Shown piece after piece: positions 1-8,542 of a DNA stretch of 64,000 nucleotides. The notes beneath the pieces were generated by a model that was given only the letters and a program-made list of their open reading frames with translations, was not told the origin of the DNA and did no database searches. The stretch spans positions 5,952,001-6,016,000 of the forward strand of contig NZ_JBIFNP010000001.1 in the NCBI RefSeq assembly GCF_043945595.1, read 5' to 3'. A program made the translations under genes and the position numbers. The stretch's first letter is position 1; the number at the start of each line of letters is the position of its first letter. The stretch is from Paenibacillus_S sp043945595. Lineage in GTDB: Bacteria; Bacillota; Bacilli; Paenibacillales; NBRC-103111.

Positions 1-770
1 AACCGCCCATTCACAAAATTGAGACAATAGACGGCTGCATAGATATTATGTAGAATCTAAATTTTTATTAAAGGAACTCCGAATTCGTTCTGGACAAAAT
101 TGTCAAGCAAATAACCTCTACTCATGAATCCCATTCCTCATGTGATCTGTTCACCTCATCAAGCAGTTCTCTTCCTCTTTCAGGAGATAACGTCCCAGCT
201 GCTCCAAGGAGATCATCAATGGAATAATCCTCATCCTGTGCTTCTACAGTCTGCTTTTCTAGATCAATGATAACACATGAACATAAATTTCAATCGACAT
301 TAATTGTCCTACCATTTAATCAACTGTTCCATTTTTTCAGAGAGCACTGCAAAATGTGGAGGGTTATGTTGCGAGTCTGATATTCTAACATTAATCATCC
401 GAAATCTGCCTGCATTATCTCATCGTCAATGTTTTTAAGTACTAGTTGATGAATTGATTTTATGACATACTCAGTTAATTCAATATTTCAATTAACTATA
501 AGTTAATTGACTGGAAAACCTTCTAGTAGATCGAAATTTTCATGATTTCCATCAATGATAAGAGTTGTATATGTGACATTCTAGAGCCCGTTCAGTTCCG
601 CCGGGAAATGATTGCCGAATGGAAGGAGATTCAGCCCTACTATGAATCTGTTTGAGAAAATATTTAATCACCAGATCTCCCGGTTGGAGGGTTCCGGTAC
701 CTTCATGGTCACATCACACGAAAGGGCATCTGGCTCACTCGTCGCCTTCCGCTCAAGCACAGTCTAAAAA
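1..770. other. Gene-poor, AT-rich debris region
   Basis: No intact gene is visible. The minus strand holds short fragments that read like decayed genes: about 505-570 encodes a peptide containing GNHENFDLLEGFPVN, which resembles the GNHE block of a metallophosphoesterase; 309-398 encodes a 29-residue peptide with SDSQHNPPHF, reminiscent of the start of DUF4160 proteins; and 57-300 looks like a broken antitoxin/toxin pair (separate entry). On the plus strand about 590-657 encodes a C-terminal-looking peptide ending in EIQPYYESV. All of these are homology guesses by eye. Confidence 0.35.
57..300 (-). pseudogene. Decayed toxin-antitoxin-like remnant
   Basis: Reading the minus strand, an ATG at 300 opens MSIEIYVHV and stops in that frame, while the neighbouring frame continues IDLEKQTVEAQ...DDLLGAAGTLSPERGRELL and ends at 122-124 with ...NRSHEEWDS. 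The 122-300 span is not a multiple of three, so one indel separates the two halves. The stop overlaps an ATG at 125 opening MSRGYLLDNFVQNEFG, which stops after 22 codons. An acidic small protein overlapping a protein that begins like a PIN-domain toxin (YLLD) suggests a dead type II module. The family assignment is inference; an unrelated small conserved protein is equally possible. Confidence 0.28.
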
Positions 771-1187
771 TTAGCCCAGCTTGTGCAAAAAGTTTGAGAT
801 GCCCTCGCTGATTTCTACAGGCGCCTCCAAGAGAGAAAGGTGGCCGCTTTTTTGCATATCCTCAAGCACCATCTCGCGAATATTTCCTTCAAGAGGAAGT
901 AAGGCAATGTTGCTCAGAGCGACCACATAACCCTTCCACTTAAGCTCTCGTATAAGCGCCTCTGCATCAGCGGCCAGATCCTTAATCGTATATGATACAG
1001 CTGATTTGTCCGAGTTCCCCCATCCGCGATGATCATAAGTGATGCAGCGGTAATTCTCCTTGAGATCACCAACAATTCCCCCCCTGGTTCGTGTTGACCC
1101 GCCATAAAAATGTAAAAACAAAAGTGCAATGTCTCCTTGGCCCTGTTGTTCCACATAAAGTTCGACTCCGTTAACCTGATAATGCAC
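771..1187 (-). pseudogene. alpha/beta hydrolase, internally deleted
   Basis: The 138-residue frame begins like a canonical alpha/beta hydrolase: the oxyanion strand LLFLHFYGGS and the YDHRGWGNSD turn are present, and the C-terminus keeps a GHLSLLEAP block of the type that carries the catalytic His. The middle is missing. Where the nucleophile elbow (G-x-S-x-G) and lid should follow (about residue 88, KGYVVALSNIALL) the sequence jumps directly to C-terminal sequence. Intact members are about 260-280 residues, so 120-140 residues including the catalytic Ser are gone. It is almost certainly inactive. No partner gene is evident; it lies next to other debris. Confidence 0.7.
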
Positions 1188-1408
1188 TTGCTCCTCCTAT
1201 TTAAGTAACAGTATCTGTTGCCGTTTTATTAGGTGGAGTCTTCACTAAAATTCAAACGACGATGGAAAACGAATTGTCGAGTACGACTGTTGATCAATTT
1301 GGTCAAGAGTGGAATAGTCAAATAAAAAGAGTTTTAACTGCGACAGCGGCCAGAAGACTAGATCTTTAACAACTAGTCCGGCGCTGTTGCTTTTATCAGC
1401 TCGGTCTT
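1188..1408. other. Short gap with an orphan reading frame
   Basis: A plus-strand open frame at 1205-1369 (54 codons, no convincing start) reads ...VAVLLGGVFTKIQTTMENEL...ARRLDL. It looks like the tail of a lost gene but I do not recognise the family. Nothing else is evident. Confidence 0.2.
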
Positions 1409-2242
1409 TTACTTCTTGACAGTGCTCAATGAAGTACCAGTTGTTTGCTTTTCTTCAGAAGCTTTTGGGCTCGTATTAAAGTCGATCGGAGCGATGCCTT
1501 CCGCTCGCCACACCGTGCCTCTTTTCTCGTACTCGAACATCTTTTCAACGGAATTCGCGATTTGAGGCCCTAACTCACGATCGACCAAATAAAGGGCCAC
1601 ATCAAGTCCCGAAGTCACGCCTCCCCCGCTCACGAATCGATTACTATCTTCAACGACTCTTGCTTCAACTGGAATTGCACCGAGAGCTCCTAACGCAGCC
1701 ATGCCTAAATGATTGGTAACCGCATGTCTTTCTTTTAACAAGCCTTCCATCGCAGGCAGCAAAGTACCTCCGCATACTGTAGCCACGGTGACTTCCTCAT
1801 TGTTAAAAGCTTGTTTCAACATAACAGGTAAGCTTGTCCTCATGGCCTGCTTTAAAATATTCGGAATGGCATCCTTTGAGTCTCCCGCTGGCTTGCCCGA
1901 AGCTCCAGGCACCAAAATAATTCCCGGTCGATTTGGATCCAATGCCGCTTGCGCTTCTAGGGCAGGCCCATTTAGACCACTCGGGACAGAACGCTTGCCT
2001 TCTGCGGAAACTAATTCTACAGTAACAGCCCCACCTGAGTACATCCCCGCGGCAGCGAATACTTCATATGGCGCCAATGCGTCCATTAGATCGAATCCAT
2101 CGAATAATACAATTTGAACCTGAATACTTTTGTCCTTATTAGTATTAGTATTAGTATCTTCTGTTGTTTTTGCACTTGCTGTAGAGATAACTAAACTTAG
2201 AACTAATGCAAATGACATGAACAATCCCAATATTTTTTTCAT
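1409..2242 (-). CDS. Exported DJ-1/PfpI (isonitrile hydratase-like) family protein
   Basis: 277 residues. Residues 1-24 form a signal peptide (MKK, a hydrophobic stretch, then ASAKT), followed by a low-complexity TNTNTNKD linker. The rest is a DJ-1/PfpI class-I glutamine-amidotransferase-like fold: IQVQIVLFDGFDLMDALAPYEVF at its start, IILVPGASG, and the nucleophile elbow VATVCGG with the conserved Cys near residue 156. VTNHLGMAALG and FVSGGGVTSGLDVALYLV also match the InhA/transcriptional-regulator-like subgroup. It is about 60 percent alike by eye to the 2932-3966 product, which lacks the signal, so the pair are paralogues, one outside and one inside the membrane. It is the last gene of the minus-strand operon, starting 2 bp after the DUF2306 gene. 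The reaction is unknown. Confidence 0.8.
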   Translation of the reverse strand: MKKILGLFMSFALVLSLVISTASAKTTEDTNTNTNKDKSIQVQIVLFDGFDLMDALAPYEVFAAAGMYSGGAVTVELVSAEGKRSVPSGLNGPALEAQAALDPNRPGIILVPGASGKPAGDSKDAIPNILKQAMRTSLPVMLKQAFNNEEVTVATVCGGTLLPAMEGLLKERHAVTNHLGMAALGALGAIPVEARVVEDSNRFVSGGGVTSGLDVALYLVDRELGPQIANSVEKMFEYEKRGTVWRAEGIAPIDFNTSPKASEEKQTTGTSLSTVKK

Positions 2243-2244
2243 TC

Positions 2245-2880
2245 TTATCCCTCCTTGGATTGACCAATATCTCTAATTATGAAGCTAGGAATAACCAGTA
2301 GCAGCACAATGGAGCCGTAAACACCAATGATATAGCTGGTAGCGTAAACAAGACCGAATCCCTGATGAAAAAGAAAAGTGATGAGATGAATCAACAAGTT
2401 CGTAAAGCAAAAGGCATAACTTCGGATCATCCAGTTCTGGTGACGAATTATGCGTTTCTTTTTGATTTGTACGAGCGCCATTATGGTGGTAAGAAGCCAT
2501 ATCATATTAAGTACATTAAACCCCATACTGGTTATTTTCCCTCCAGTAGCGTAAGGCGCCATATATCCGGAAGTAATCACGACAAGAAGGACGGACACTA
2601 AATAAACATAGCCGTTTATGCGGTGAAACTTGCGGCTCTTATTAAAAATTCGGTTGGAGAAGTTTAGCAGTCCTGTCGCCATGGCGATGCAGGCAAACAC
2701 AATATGAACGTGCATAACGTTTATCCAGACCAGAAGATTAAGCTCGCGCTTCAGGCCGATTTTTCGATTTAAAAATGCCTTAGCTCCGGGATCGATAATA
2801 AAATTGGTGACCAAAGCGTAAAGGATAAATAGAATAATGATGCAGGCTAAAAGCCCGTATAATGTTTTCCGCTTCTCCAT
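2245..2880 (-). CDS. DUF2306-type multipass membrane protein
   Basis: 211 residues, with about six hydrophobic segments. The first is LYGLLACIIILFILYALV at the N-terminus; another pair surrounds HVHIVFACIAMATGLLNF. Conserved-looking His residues lie at the membrane face (HVHI, KFHRINGYVYL, RHQNWMIRSYA), as in DUF2306 predicted membrane proteins, where such His residues suggest haem or metal binding; that function is not established. It lies between the two DJ-1/PfpI genes and is tightly spaced to the exported one, which suggests joint function at the membrane. Confidence 0.75.
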   Translation of the reverse strand: MEKRKTLYGLLACIIILFILYALVTNFIIDPGAKAFLNRKIGLKRELNLLVWINVMHVHIVFACIAMATGLLNFSNRIFNKSRKFHRINGYVYLVSVLLVVITSGYMAPYATGGKITSMGFNVLNMIWLLTTIMALVQIKKKRIIRHQNWMIRSYAFCFTNLLIHLITFLFHQGFGLVYATSYIIGVYGSIVLLLVIPSFIIRDIGQSKEG

Positions 2881-2931
2881 GCGATTCAGACCCCCGCGGC
2901 TTCACTTTTTTTGCCAATTCGCATTTTCGGC

Positions 2932-3966
2932 TTAGGTAACCCGCTTGCCTGTCAATTTGGATGCCGGCAGTATGCCAGCCCTAGCGAATCCGGTCATGCG
3001 ATCTTCGTCGGTAGCGACTTCGAATTTCAGATTTAAGCGCATGGGTTTCGTAATGCGCAGCGACCAGGTAAGCTTGTTATTCTGAAGCAAAGGGTTTATA
3101 AACTCGACCGTCTCATCTCCCTGTGTTGCCTTGCCTGTAATCGTCCCATTCCTTATGGAAATGGAGATCTTGACCTCCAATTTCCCAACGGGTGTAACAA
3201 TTGTCGTATCCCAATCCCCGTCGAAGTCAGATTCCCTGGATGATTTTATATCCAAGGTGTCGCAAGTCATTCCTGCTTTGTTCGTCGCGATGACCCTTTC
3301 TTCTTCGGTCACTACCAATTTAGAAATAGGTGCAATTCCTGTTTCCCGCCAAACCGTTCCTCTTTTATCATATTCAAAGAGTTGCTCTACCGCGTGAGCG
3401 ATGCGCGGTCCAAGCTCGCGTTCCACGAGATAAAGCGCTACATCGAGTCCAGAAGTAACGCCGCCGCCTGTAACCAGATTACCGCTGTCCACTACGCGTG
3501 CCGGAACGGGAATGGCACCGGTTGCTCCAAGCACATCCATGCCCAAGTGATGCGTTACCGCCGGCCTGCCCTCTAAGAACCCTCCCATAGCCAGCAACAG
3601 GGAACCACCGCAAACCGTGGCGACGACGATGTCTTTTTGCCCGAGTGCCTGCCCTATCCTATCGTTCAATTCTGTACTCAGTACCCGCGACAGAATAGCC
3701 GGGGGCGAATCGGGACCATCTCCTTCGACGTCACCCGAAGCTCCAGGTACAAGTATGATGCCTGCGCGTTCTGGGTTCAGTCTGCCGCTCGCTTCAATTC
3801 TCAAATTGTTGATACCGCTAACGACGGTTCTCGGCCCTTCAGCGGTGACAAGTTCCACGCTTACCGCGTTCTTAGCATACATTGCAGCGGCACAAAAAAC
3901 CTCGTAAGGCGCAATGGCATCTAGAAGATCAAAACCATCAAAAAGCACGATTTGAACCGCAATCAT
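2932..3966 (-). CDS. DJ-1/PfpI family protein with C-terminal beta-barrel-like domain
   Basis: 344 residues without a signal peptide. Residues 1-215 are the DJ-1/PfpI domain (QIVLFDGFDLLDAIAPYEVF, IILVPGASG, nucleophile Cys in VATVCGGSLLLA, THHLGMDVLG, VTGGGVTSGLDVALYL). Residues about 245-344 form a second domain rich in alternating strands: DGDWDTTIVTPVGKLEVKIS, ITGKATQGDETVEF, MTGFARAG, ending in KLTGKRVT. That pattern resembles the small beta-barrel tails attached to some hydrolases. The start overlaps the stop of the upstream SHOCT gene by 4 bp, indicating translational coupling. Confidence 0.78.
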   Translation of the reverse strand: MIAVQIVLFDGFDLLDAIAPYEVFCAAAMYAKNAVSVELVTAEGPRTVVSGINNLRIEASGRLNPERAGIILVPGASGDVEGDGPDSPPAILSRVLSTELNDRIGQALGQKDIVVATVCGGSLLLAMGGFLEGRPAVTHHLGMDVLGATGAIPVPARVVDSGNLVTGGGVTSGLDVALYLVERELGPRIAHAVEQLFEYDKRGTVWRETGIAPISKLVVTEEERVIATNKAGMTCDTLDIKSSRESDFDGDWDTTIVTPVGKLEVKISISIRNGTITGKATQGDETVEFINPLLQNNKLTWSLRITKPMRLNLKFEVATDEDRMTGFARAGILPASKLTGKRVT

Positions 3967-4250
3967 CCATTAACCTCCTCGTTTCCAAAGGTTGATCCTC
4001 TAACTTGCGGACTGATGAGGAAATTGTTATTTTTGTTAGAAAGATCATTTAGCCTTTGATATTCCTCCTCCTCGTTTTCGCCCCTAACCATCCGGCCTTC
4101 TAGAATCAAAGCAATGGCAAGGCCATTTTGATTGGAGTCTCCGTAGCGATGACCAATCGCATAGATTCGAACGACCACGAAAGAAAAAAGCGTGAGACAA
4201 AATAGAGCGCCAAATGGAAAAAACGAGAAACTGCCATGTTCCATATCCAT
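3963..4250 (-). CDS. Small membrane-anchored SHOCT-domain protein
   Basis: 95 residues from the ATG at 4250, chosen because AAGGAGG lies directly upstream; an in-frame ATG at 4265 has no comparable site. One transmembrane helix (GALFCLTLFSFVVVRIYAIG) is followed by LEGRMVRGENEEEEYQRL, a good match to the SHOCT motif (R-hydrophobic-x-x-G-E-x-x-E-E-Y-x-x-L). SHOCT proteins are thought to be oligomerisation or regulatory modules. It is the first gene of the minus-strand operon with the DJ-1/PfpI and DUF2306 genes, and diverges from the two-component system. Confidence 0.7.
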   Translation of the reverse strand: MDMEHGSFSFFPFGALFCLTLFSFVVVRIYAIGHRYGDSNQNGLAIALILEGRMVRGENEEEEYQRLNDLSNKNNNFLISPQVRGSTFGNEEVNG

Positions 4251-4451
4251 GTTACCCTCCTTCATCCGTTTTTTGCGTTGAACGAGCCCTCACTCGAGAT
4301 AGTTGTCGTCCGCAAGAAGTAGCATAACAAACGAGTATCTCAAACTAAGTTGTAAATAGTCACAAAACAATAAATAATTCCTCACAAATCGAGTGGTTCC
4401 GTTAGTTTCTAGAGAAAAAATGATAAACTAGGATTCAAAGGTGGGAGATTC

Positions 4452-5138
4452 ATGAGTGAAGTCAATACGGTACTGGTTGTAGACGATGATCAAAGCATTG
4501 TCGAACTATTGAGGGACTTTTTGGAGTGCGAAAATTTTCGCGTTTTGACCGCATGCAATACCATTCAAGCATGGGCTTTATTTGAGCAGAGTTCCATTCA
4601 ATGCATTGTTCTTGACATCATGATGCCGGGACAAAACGGGTTTGAGTTATGTCGCCGAATTCGGACGGAGAGTAACGTTCCAATCCTTTTTTTGAGCGCA
4701 CGCAGCGACGATGTGGACAAGATTCGAGGGCTGACGCTAGGCGGTGATGATTATATCGTCAAAACTGCTTCACCCGGCGAAATCGTAGCCAGGATTAAAG
4801 CTGTATTGCGGCGTTCTGCTTCCCAGTTGCAAATAAATGAAAAGATCTTGGATTTTGGCCGCATCAAGATAAATCTATCTGCAAGAGAAGTGATCGTGGA
4901 TGGGAAAGTTGTTGTGCTCACTCCAAGGGAATATGAGTTGTTACGATTATTTATCGAACACCCCAGGTATGTTTTTTCATATGAGCAGTTACTTTCAAAA
5001 TTTTGGGATGGGGTGGGCGACAGGCATACCATTCGAGTTCACCTCAGTCGACTTCGCGAAAAGATCGAACCCGATCCGAACCATCCTCAATACCTGGTTA
5101 ACGTATGGGGAATCGGGTATCGATTTGAAGGAGGTTAA
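4452..5138 (+). CDS. OmpR/PhoB-family response regulator
   Basis: 228 residues: receiver domain 1-120 and winged-helix DNA-binding domain 130-228. The acidic pocket VVDDDQ and phospho-acceptor Asp in CIVLDIMMPG are present. The switch position is Ser (LFLSARSDD) rather than the usual Thr, and the usual K-P-F after the conserved Lys is K-T-A (DDYIVKTASPGE). The output domain shows LTPREYELLRLF and HLSRLREKIEPDP...VWGIGYRF. RBS AAGGTGGGAG lies 6-8 nt upstream. The gene ends one base before the kinase start, so the two are coupled. It faces the DJ-1/DUF2306 operon across a 200-bp intergenic region, its likely target. Confidence 0.93.
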   Translation: MSEVNTVLVVDDDQSIVELLRDFLECENFRVLTACNTIQAWALFEQSSIQCIVLDIMMPGQNGFELCRRIRTESNVPILFLSARSDDVDKIRGLTLGGDDYIVKTASPGEIVARIKAVLRRSASQLQINEKILDFGRIKINLSAREVIVDGKVVVLTPREYELLRLFIEHPRYVFSYEQLLSKFWDGVGDRHTIRVHLSRLREKIEPDPNHPQYLVNVWGIGYRFEGG

Positions 5139-5139
5139 C

Positions 5140-6489
5140 ATGAGAACACTTCGCATTCGTTCGTTTACGATACTACTTTTCTTCTTCGTACTTTTAGTGC
5201 CATGGATTTTCTATGTGGCAGCACATTTCATGGAGACAAAAACGCTCAACTTCGAAAAAAAAGGTTTGCAGGACGAGATTCTGCAGAGACAAATGATCGA
5301 GATCGTCCACCAAATAGAAACCAATTCGGACAATTGGAGGGATCCGAATTGGCAAAACCAATTGTTTAATAAGTTGCAGCAAGCGAAGATGGAAGCGATT
5401 ATACTATCCGCTTCAGAACAGGAAATTTTTCGTTCTAAGCCTCAGAGCCATAACGCATTGTCTTCTACGGAAAGGTTCTCCATCCTAGAAAACGGTCATT
5501 TACTTGGAAAGGTCGTTATTTATCTGCCGAAGTCAAATGCGGTTCAGATCATTTCGATCTTTGCCGGATTATTGTTTGCATTCTTTATTATCGGTGTTGA
5601 AATGCGAAGGTTTCTTCTAAAGCCTCTCGAAAGGATGAGCAATTCAGCTAGGAAAATTGCCGCAGGAGATTGGGAGGTGGAGTTACCCAGATCCAGGATC
5701 ACCGAAATCTCTGAAGTACGTGATGCTTTTGCAGTGATGGTGGAGGGAATTCAAAGTGCTTTTCAAAAACAAGCGGAATTGGAAGAAGAACGTCGATTCG
5801 TGATCTCTGCTGTCGCGCATGATCTACGAACCCCGCTCTTTGCATTACGAGGCTATTTGGATGGTCTGGAGCAGGGTATTGCCCAATCTCCAGATAAAAT
5901 AGCCAAATATTTGGCGGTTTGCAAGGAAAAATCGGCGCAATTGGACCGGTTGGTAGAGGACCTTTTTACATTTACAAAGATGGAGAATGTGGAGATGAAT
6001 CTTCAAAACCAGACGATTGATTTTAACCTCATCATCTTGAAATCGATTGAGAGTTTAAGTCCGCAAGCTCGGCAAAAGAACATCTCGATCTTGAGCCATA
6101 CTGTAGACGACTGCTTCATTAATGGTGACATGCACTTATTGGAACGTGCGATGAACAATATTTTGGATAATGCCGTCAGACATACACCCTCCTATGGCGA
6201 AATTGATATTCAATGTTATAAAGTGAGTAAAAAATTGATGTTTACAATACGGGATACGGGTCCGGGCTTCTCCTCGGAAGAATTACAACGAGTTTTTGAA
6301 CCTCTATATCGTGGCGAAGTGTCTAGAAATCGTTCAACTGGAGGCAGCGGATTAGGGTTGACTATTTCACACAGGATTGTAATGCGACATGGAGGTGAAC
6401 TTTCCGCAAGTAACCATTCGGAAGGTGGAGCACTGCTAACAGGTTGGATACCTTTAGCAGCACCCTCTTTCGTCAGCCGTACAAGTTGA
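5140..6489 (+). CDS. Sensor histidine kinase, HAMP type
   Basis: 449 residues from the ATG at 5140; GAAGGAGG inside the regulator's last codons is its RBS. The same frame is open further upstream, but that stretch lies within the regulator gene. TM1 is about 7-27, an extracellular sensor loop of about 115 residues follows, TM2 is about 148-167 (IISIFAGLLFAFFIIGVEM), then a HAMP domain. The HisKA phospho-acceptor is in SAVAHDLRTPLFALRGYLDG. The ATPase has N box NNILDNAVRHTP, G1 DTGPGF and G2 GGSGLGLTISHRI. It autophosphorylates and passes phosphate to the regulator upstream. The ligand is unknown. Confidence 0.93.
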   Translation: MRTLRIRSFTILLFFFVLLVPWIFYVAAHFMETKTLNFEKKGLQDEILQRQMIEIVHQIETNSDNWRDPNWQNQLFNKLQQAKMEAIILSASEQEIFRSKPQSHNALSSTERFSILENGHLLGKVVIYLPKSNAVQIISIFAGLLFAFFIIGVEMRRFLLKPLERMSNSARKIAAGDWEVELPRSRITEISEVRDAFAVMVEGIQSAFQKQAELEEERRFVISAVAHDLRTPLFALRGYLDGLEQGIAQSPDKIAKYLAVCKEKSAQLDRLVEDLFTFTKMENVEMNLQNQTIDFNLIILKSIESLSPQARQKNISILSHTVDDCFINGDMHLLERAMNNILDNAVRHTPSYGEIDIQCYKVSKKLMFTIRDTGPGFSSEELQRVFEPLYRGEVSRNRSTGGSGLGLTISHRIVMRHGGELSASNHSEGGALLTGWIPLAAPSFVSRTS

Positions 6490-6517
6490 ATTATCTTGTT
6501 CAGCAAACTTGATTCTG

Positions 6518-6581
6518 GTGTCAATTTTCAAATAAGTTTACCACTTCCTCTCCATCCCCGTCCAATTACTTCAATCCCTTG
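6518..6581 (+). repeat. Partial copy of IS21-like end repeat
   Basis: The sequence TGTCAATTTTCAAATAAGTT and about 40 further bases recur at 7981-8042 with a few differences. The match breaks off at CAATCCCTTG just where the IS3 chimera begins. It appears to resume after the chimera at about 7803 (CCCCACAAGG...TTCCC, compare 8043-8058). So this is one end-repeat copy split by a later insertion. Confidence 0.5.
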
Positions 6582-6660
6582 TTAGATCGGCTACACTTAG
6601 TTGGACAATAAAAATGAGGGCTTGTAGAATAAACCTAATCCTAAGGAGCGGATCTCTACA

Positions 6661-6838
6661 ATGCCAAAACAACAAAGACGTACATTTACAGCAGAATTCA
6701 AAAAACAAATGGTAGAACTCTATGAAAACGGAAAATCCAGAGCAGCAATTGTGGAGGAATATGACCTCACAGCCTCCGCTTTAGATCGCTGGATCAAACA
6801 AGCCCAATCGTCAGGTTCCTTCAAGGAGAAGGACAATC
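6661..6838 (+). pseudogene. IS3-family OrfA fragment
   Basis: The first 60 codons of an IS3-family OrfA (helix-turn-helix DNA-binding subunit): RTFTAEFKKQMVELYENGKS and SALDRWIKQAQ are typical. The frame then runs into inverted orfB sequence and stops at 6888 after meaningless residues, so OrfA lacks its leucine-zipper half. The start has an AAGGAG RBS 12 nt upstream. Confidence 0.7.
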
Positions 6839-7425
6839 GCTCTTCATCCATTTTCTGGTTCTCAAACTCGCTGCCCCGATCCGTATGAAACCACTGAATC
6901 TGCCGTAAATCGCCCTGGACCGAAGCAAAGGCACGAGAAATCAGCGCAGCATCCTTATGAGGACCTGCACTATGGCCGATAATTTCCCGGTTAAATAAGT
7001 CAACCAGCACACAGATGTAATGCCACCGGTTCTGTACCTTCACATACGTCAAATCGCCGACAATAAACCGCCTGGCCTCCGTCTGGTCAAATTCACGGTT
7101 CAGGGTGTTGACGGCCGCCGCCTCATTCGATGCGGCTTTATGAGGCTTATACTGTGCCACGGTGTACGTGGATACCAGGCCCTGCTCCTTCATGATCCGG
7201 CCGATCCGGCGTCTGGACACGGTCAGCCCGCGTTCCTGGAGCTTCGCCTTCAGTTTCCGGGTGCCGTAAGCTTTTCGATTCCTGTGGAAGATATCTGCAA
7301 TGCTTTCTGTCATTGGGTTTTCCTTAGCGGCTTCCCTCGTTTCGTAGTAAAACGTGCTTCTGGCGATTTGCAGGACGTCGCACATTGCTGATACCGAGTA
7401 TTTATCCCGGTTACTCCGGATGATA
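6839..7425 (-). pseudogene. IS3-family OrfB transposase, C-terminally truncated
   Basis: The DDE integrase subunit is read by -1 frameshifting from orfA. The frame continues upstream of the first ATG (7385) as VAIIRSNRDKYSVSAMCDV and overlaps the orfA stop. It contains the HTH_21 segment (RKAYGTRKLKAKLQERG) and two catalytic Asp residues (GDLTYVKV and FHTDRGSEF). The sequence leaves the family after FENQKMDEE at the inversion junction, so the third catalytic residue (Glu) and the last about 60 residues are lost. The element cannot supply its own transposase. Confidence 0.75.
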
Positions 7426-7426
7426 G

Positions 7427-7708
7427 CTACTTTCGTCCCATGATCAGCGCGGCTTGCTTTAAAATGTCGTTTTCCATTTTCAGACGCTGGTTCTCTTTCC
7501 GTAAAGCGATGAGTTCATTCTCTTCCTCTGAACGATTGTCTTTCTCGGAAAATGAACCTGTCGTCTGAGCCTGTTTAATCCAGCGGTCCAGGGCGGACGC
7601 CGTGAGGCCGTATTCTTCCACAATCGCCGCACGGGATTTTCCGTTTTCGTAGAGCCCCACCATCTGTTTTTTGAATTCTGCTGTAAATGTTCTGCGTTGT
7701 TTAGGCAT
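7427..7708 (-). CDS. IS3-family OrfA, intact
   Basis: 93 residues. An HTH in the first 55 residues (RTFTAEFKKQM, SALDRWIKQAQ) is followed by a leucine-zipper-like helix EEENELIALRKENQRLKMEN. It ends KQAALIMGRK. The stop codon lies where orfB begins in the -1 frame (GGACGAAAGTAG context), the usual programmed-frameshift arrangement. RBS AAAGGAGCGG lies upstream. Confidence 0.82.
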   Translation of the reverse strand: MPKQRRTFTAEFKKQMVGLYENGKSRAAIVEEYGLTASALDRWIKQAQTTGSFSEKDNRSEEENELIALRKENQRLKMENDILKQAALIMGRK

Positions 7709-8470
7709 TGTAGAGATCCGCTCCTTTGCTTGATAGGTTTATTCTACAAGCCCTTATTTTTATTGTCCAACTAAGTGTAGACGATCCAACATCCTCCGAC
7801 CTTGCCCCACAAGGGTTCCCCTGGATTTACCTCCCCCTTTGAAAAAGAGAAAAGAGCCGAGAAAAAACAGGAAAATATCCCCGCTTCTCGCTCGGCTCGT
7901 AGCACGACTTTTTAGGCTTTAGTACGACTATTTAGGCTTTGTTTAAACTTTGATTGCGTTCTACAGCTAATTACAATCATGTCAATTTTCAAATAAGTTT
8001 GTCACTCCCTCTCCTCCCCCTCCAATCGCCACAATCCCTTTCCCCACAAGGCTTCCCAGCCTTTCCCCCTCCTATTCCTCAATCCTAAGATGCAAAATAA
8101 GTTTGCCGCTGTAATCGGAGATCTTACAGGGTAAAAGCCTGAAAAATCACCTGAAAACAGCAGGAAAAATGCAAAATAAGTTTGATGCTGAGACCAGGGA
8201 AAAGACTAGGCAAACCTGGTATTAAAGAGTAATTGGATTGGGTAAACCGATTGGGAAGAGCATTCAAAAAGCATGAGAAGAGTGATTAGCAGAACCGATT
8301 GGAGATGCCTGAGCGAGAGGCTTTAGATGGGCAAAAACGTAGGGGTGGCAAGGGTTATGGATTGGGGCAATGATTGGGATTGCACTCAGCGGCACGAGAC
8401 AAAAGGAGGAAATTGAGGGCAAGTGATCCCGCGGCGGCAGATTGAATTATCGGTCTGGGAGATCGCTTCG

Positions 8471-8498
8471 GAGTCTGTAAAATAAACTGTGTAAACTC
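8471..8498 (+). repeat. IS256 left inverted repeat
   Basis: 28 bp, starting GAGTCTGTAA and ending GTGTAAACTC. It pairs with 9801-9828 with several mismatches in the middle. Confidence 0.85.
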
Positions 8499-8542
8499 TC
8501 AAACCTGCTAAAATAGAAGTAACAGAAAGGTTGGGAGTACAC

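Larger units (their letters stand above)
6582..7799. mobile_element. Head-to-head chimera of two IS3-family (IS150-like) copies
   Basis: Both outer ends carry the same left-end sequence in opposite orientation: CTACACTTAGTTGGACAATA at 6591 and its reverse complement near 7762-7781, each followed inward by a GGGCTTGTAGAATAAACCTA-like stretch and an orfA start with the same RBS context. The right copy contributes orfA plus most of orfB on the minus strand. The left copy contributes only the first about 60 codons of orfA on the plus strand. They join near 6839. The copies differ at several residues (ELYENG versus GLYENG, SSGSFKEKD versus TTGSFSEKD), so they are diverged relatives. Boundaries are approximate; CCTTG occurs at 6577-6581 and 7800-7804 and could be a target duplication. 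Confidence 0.65.

Noticed and set aside
1713..2117. 134-codon plus-strand ORF
   Set aside because: Antisense to the exported DJ-1 gene, no motifs.
4900..5139. Longer histidine kinase starting at 4900
   Set aside because: The extra 80 codons lie inside the response regulator gene in another frame; the ATG at 5140 has a strong RBS and gives the normal N-terminal TM helix.
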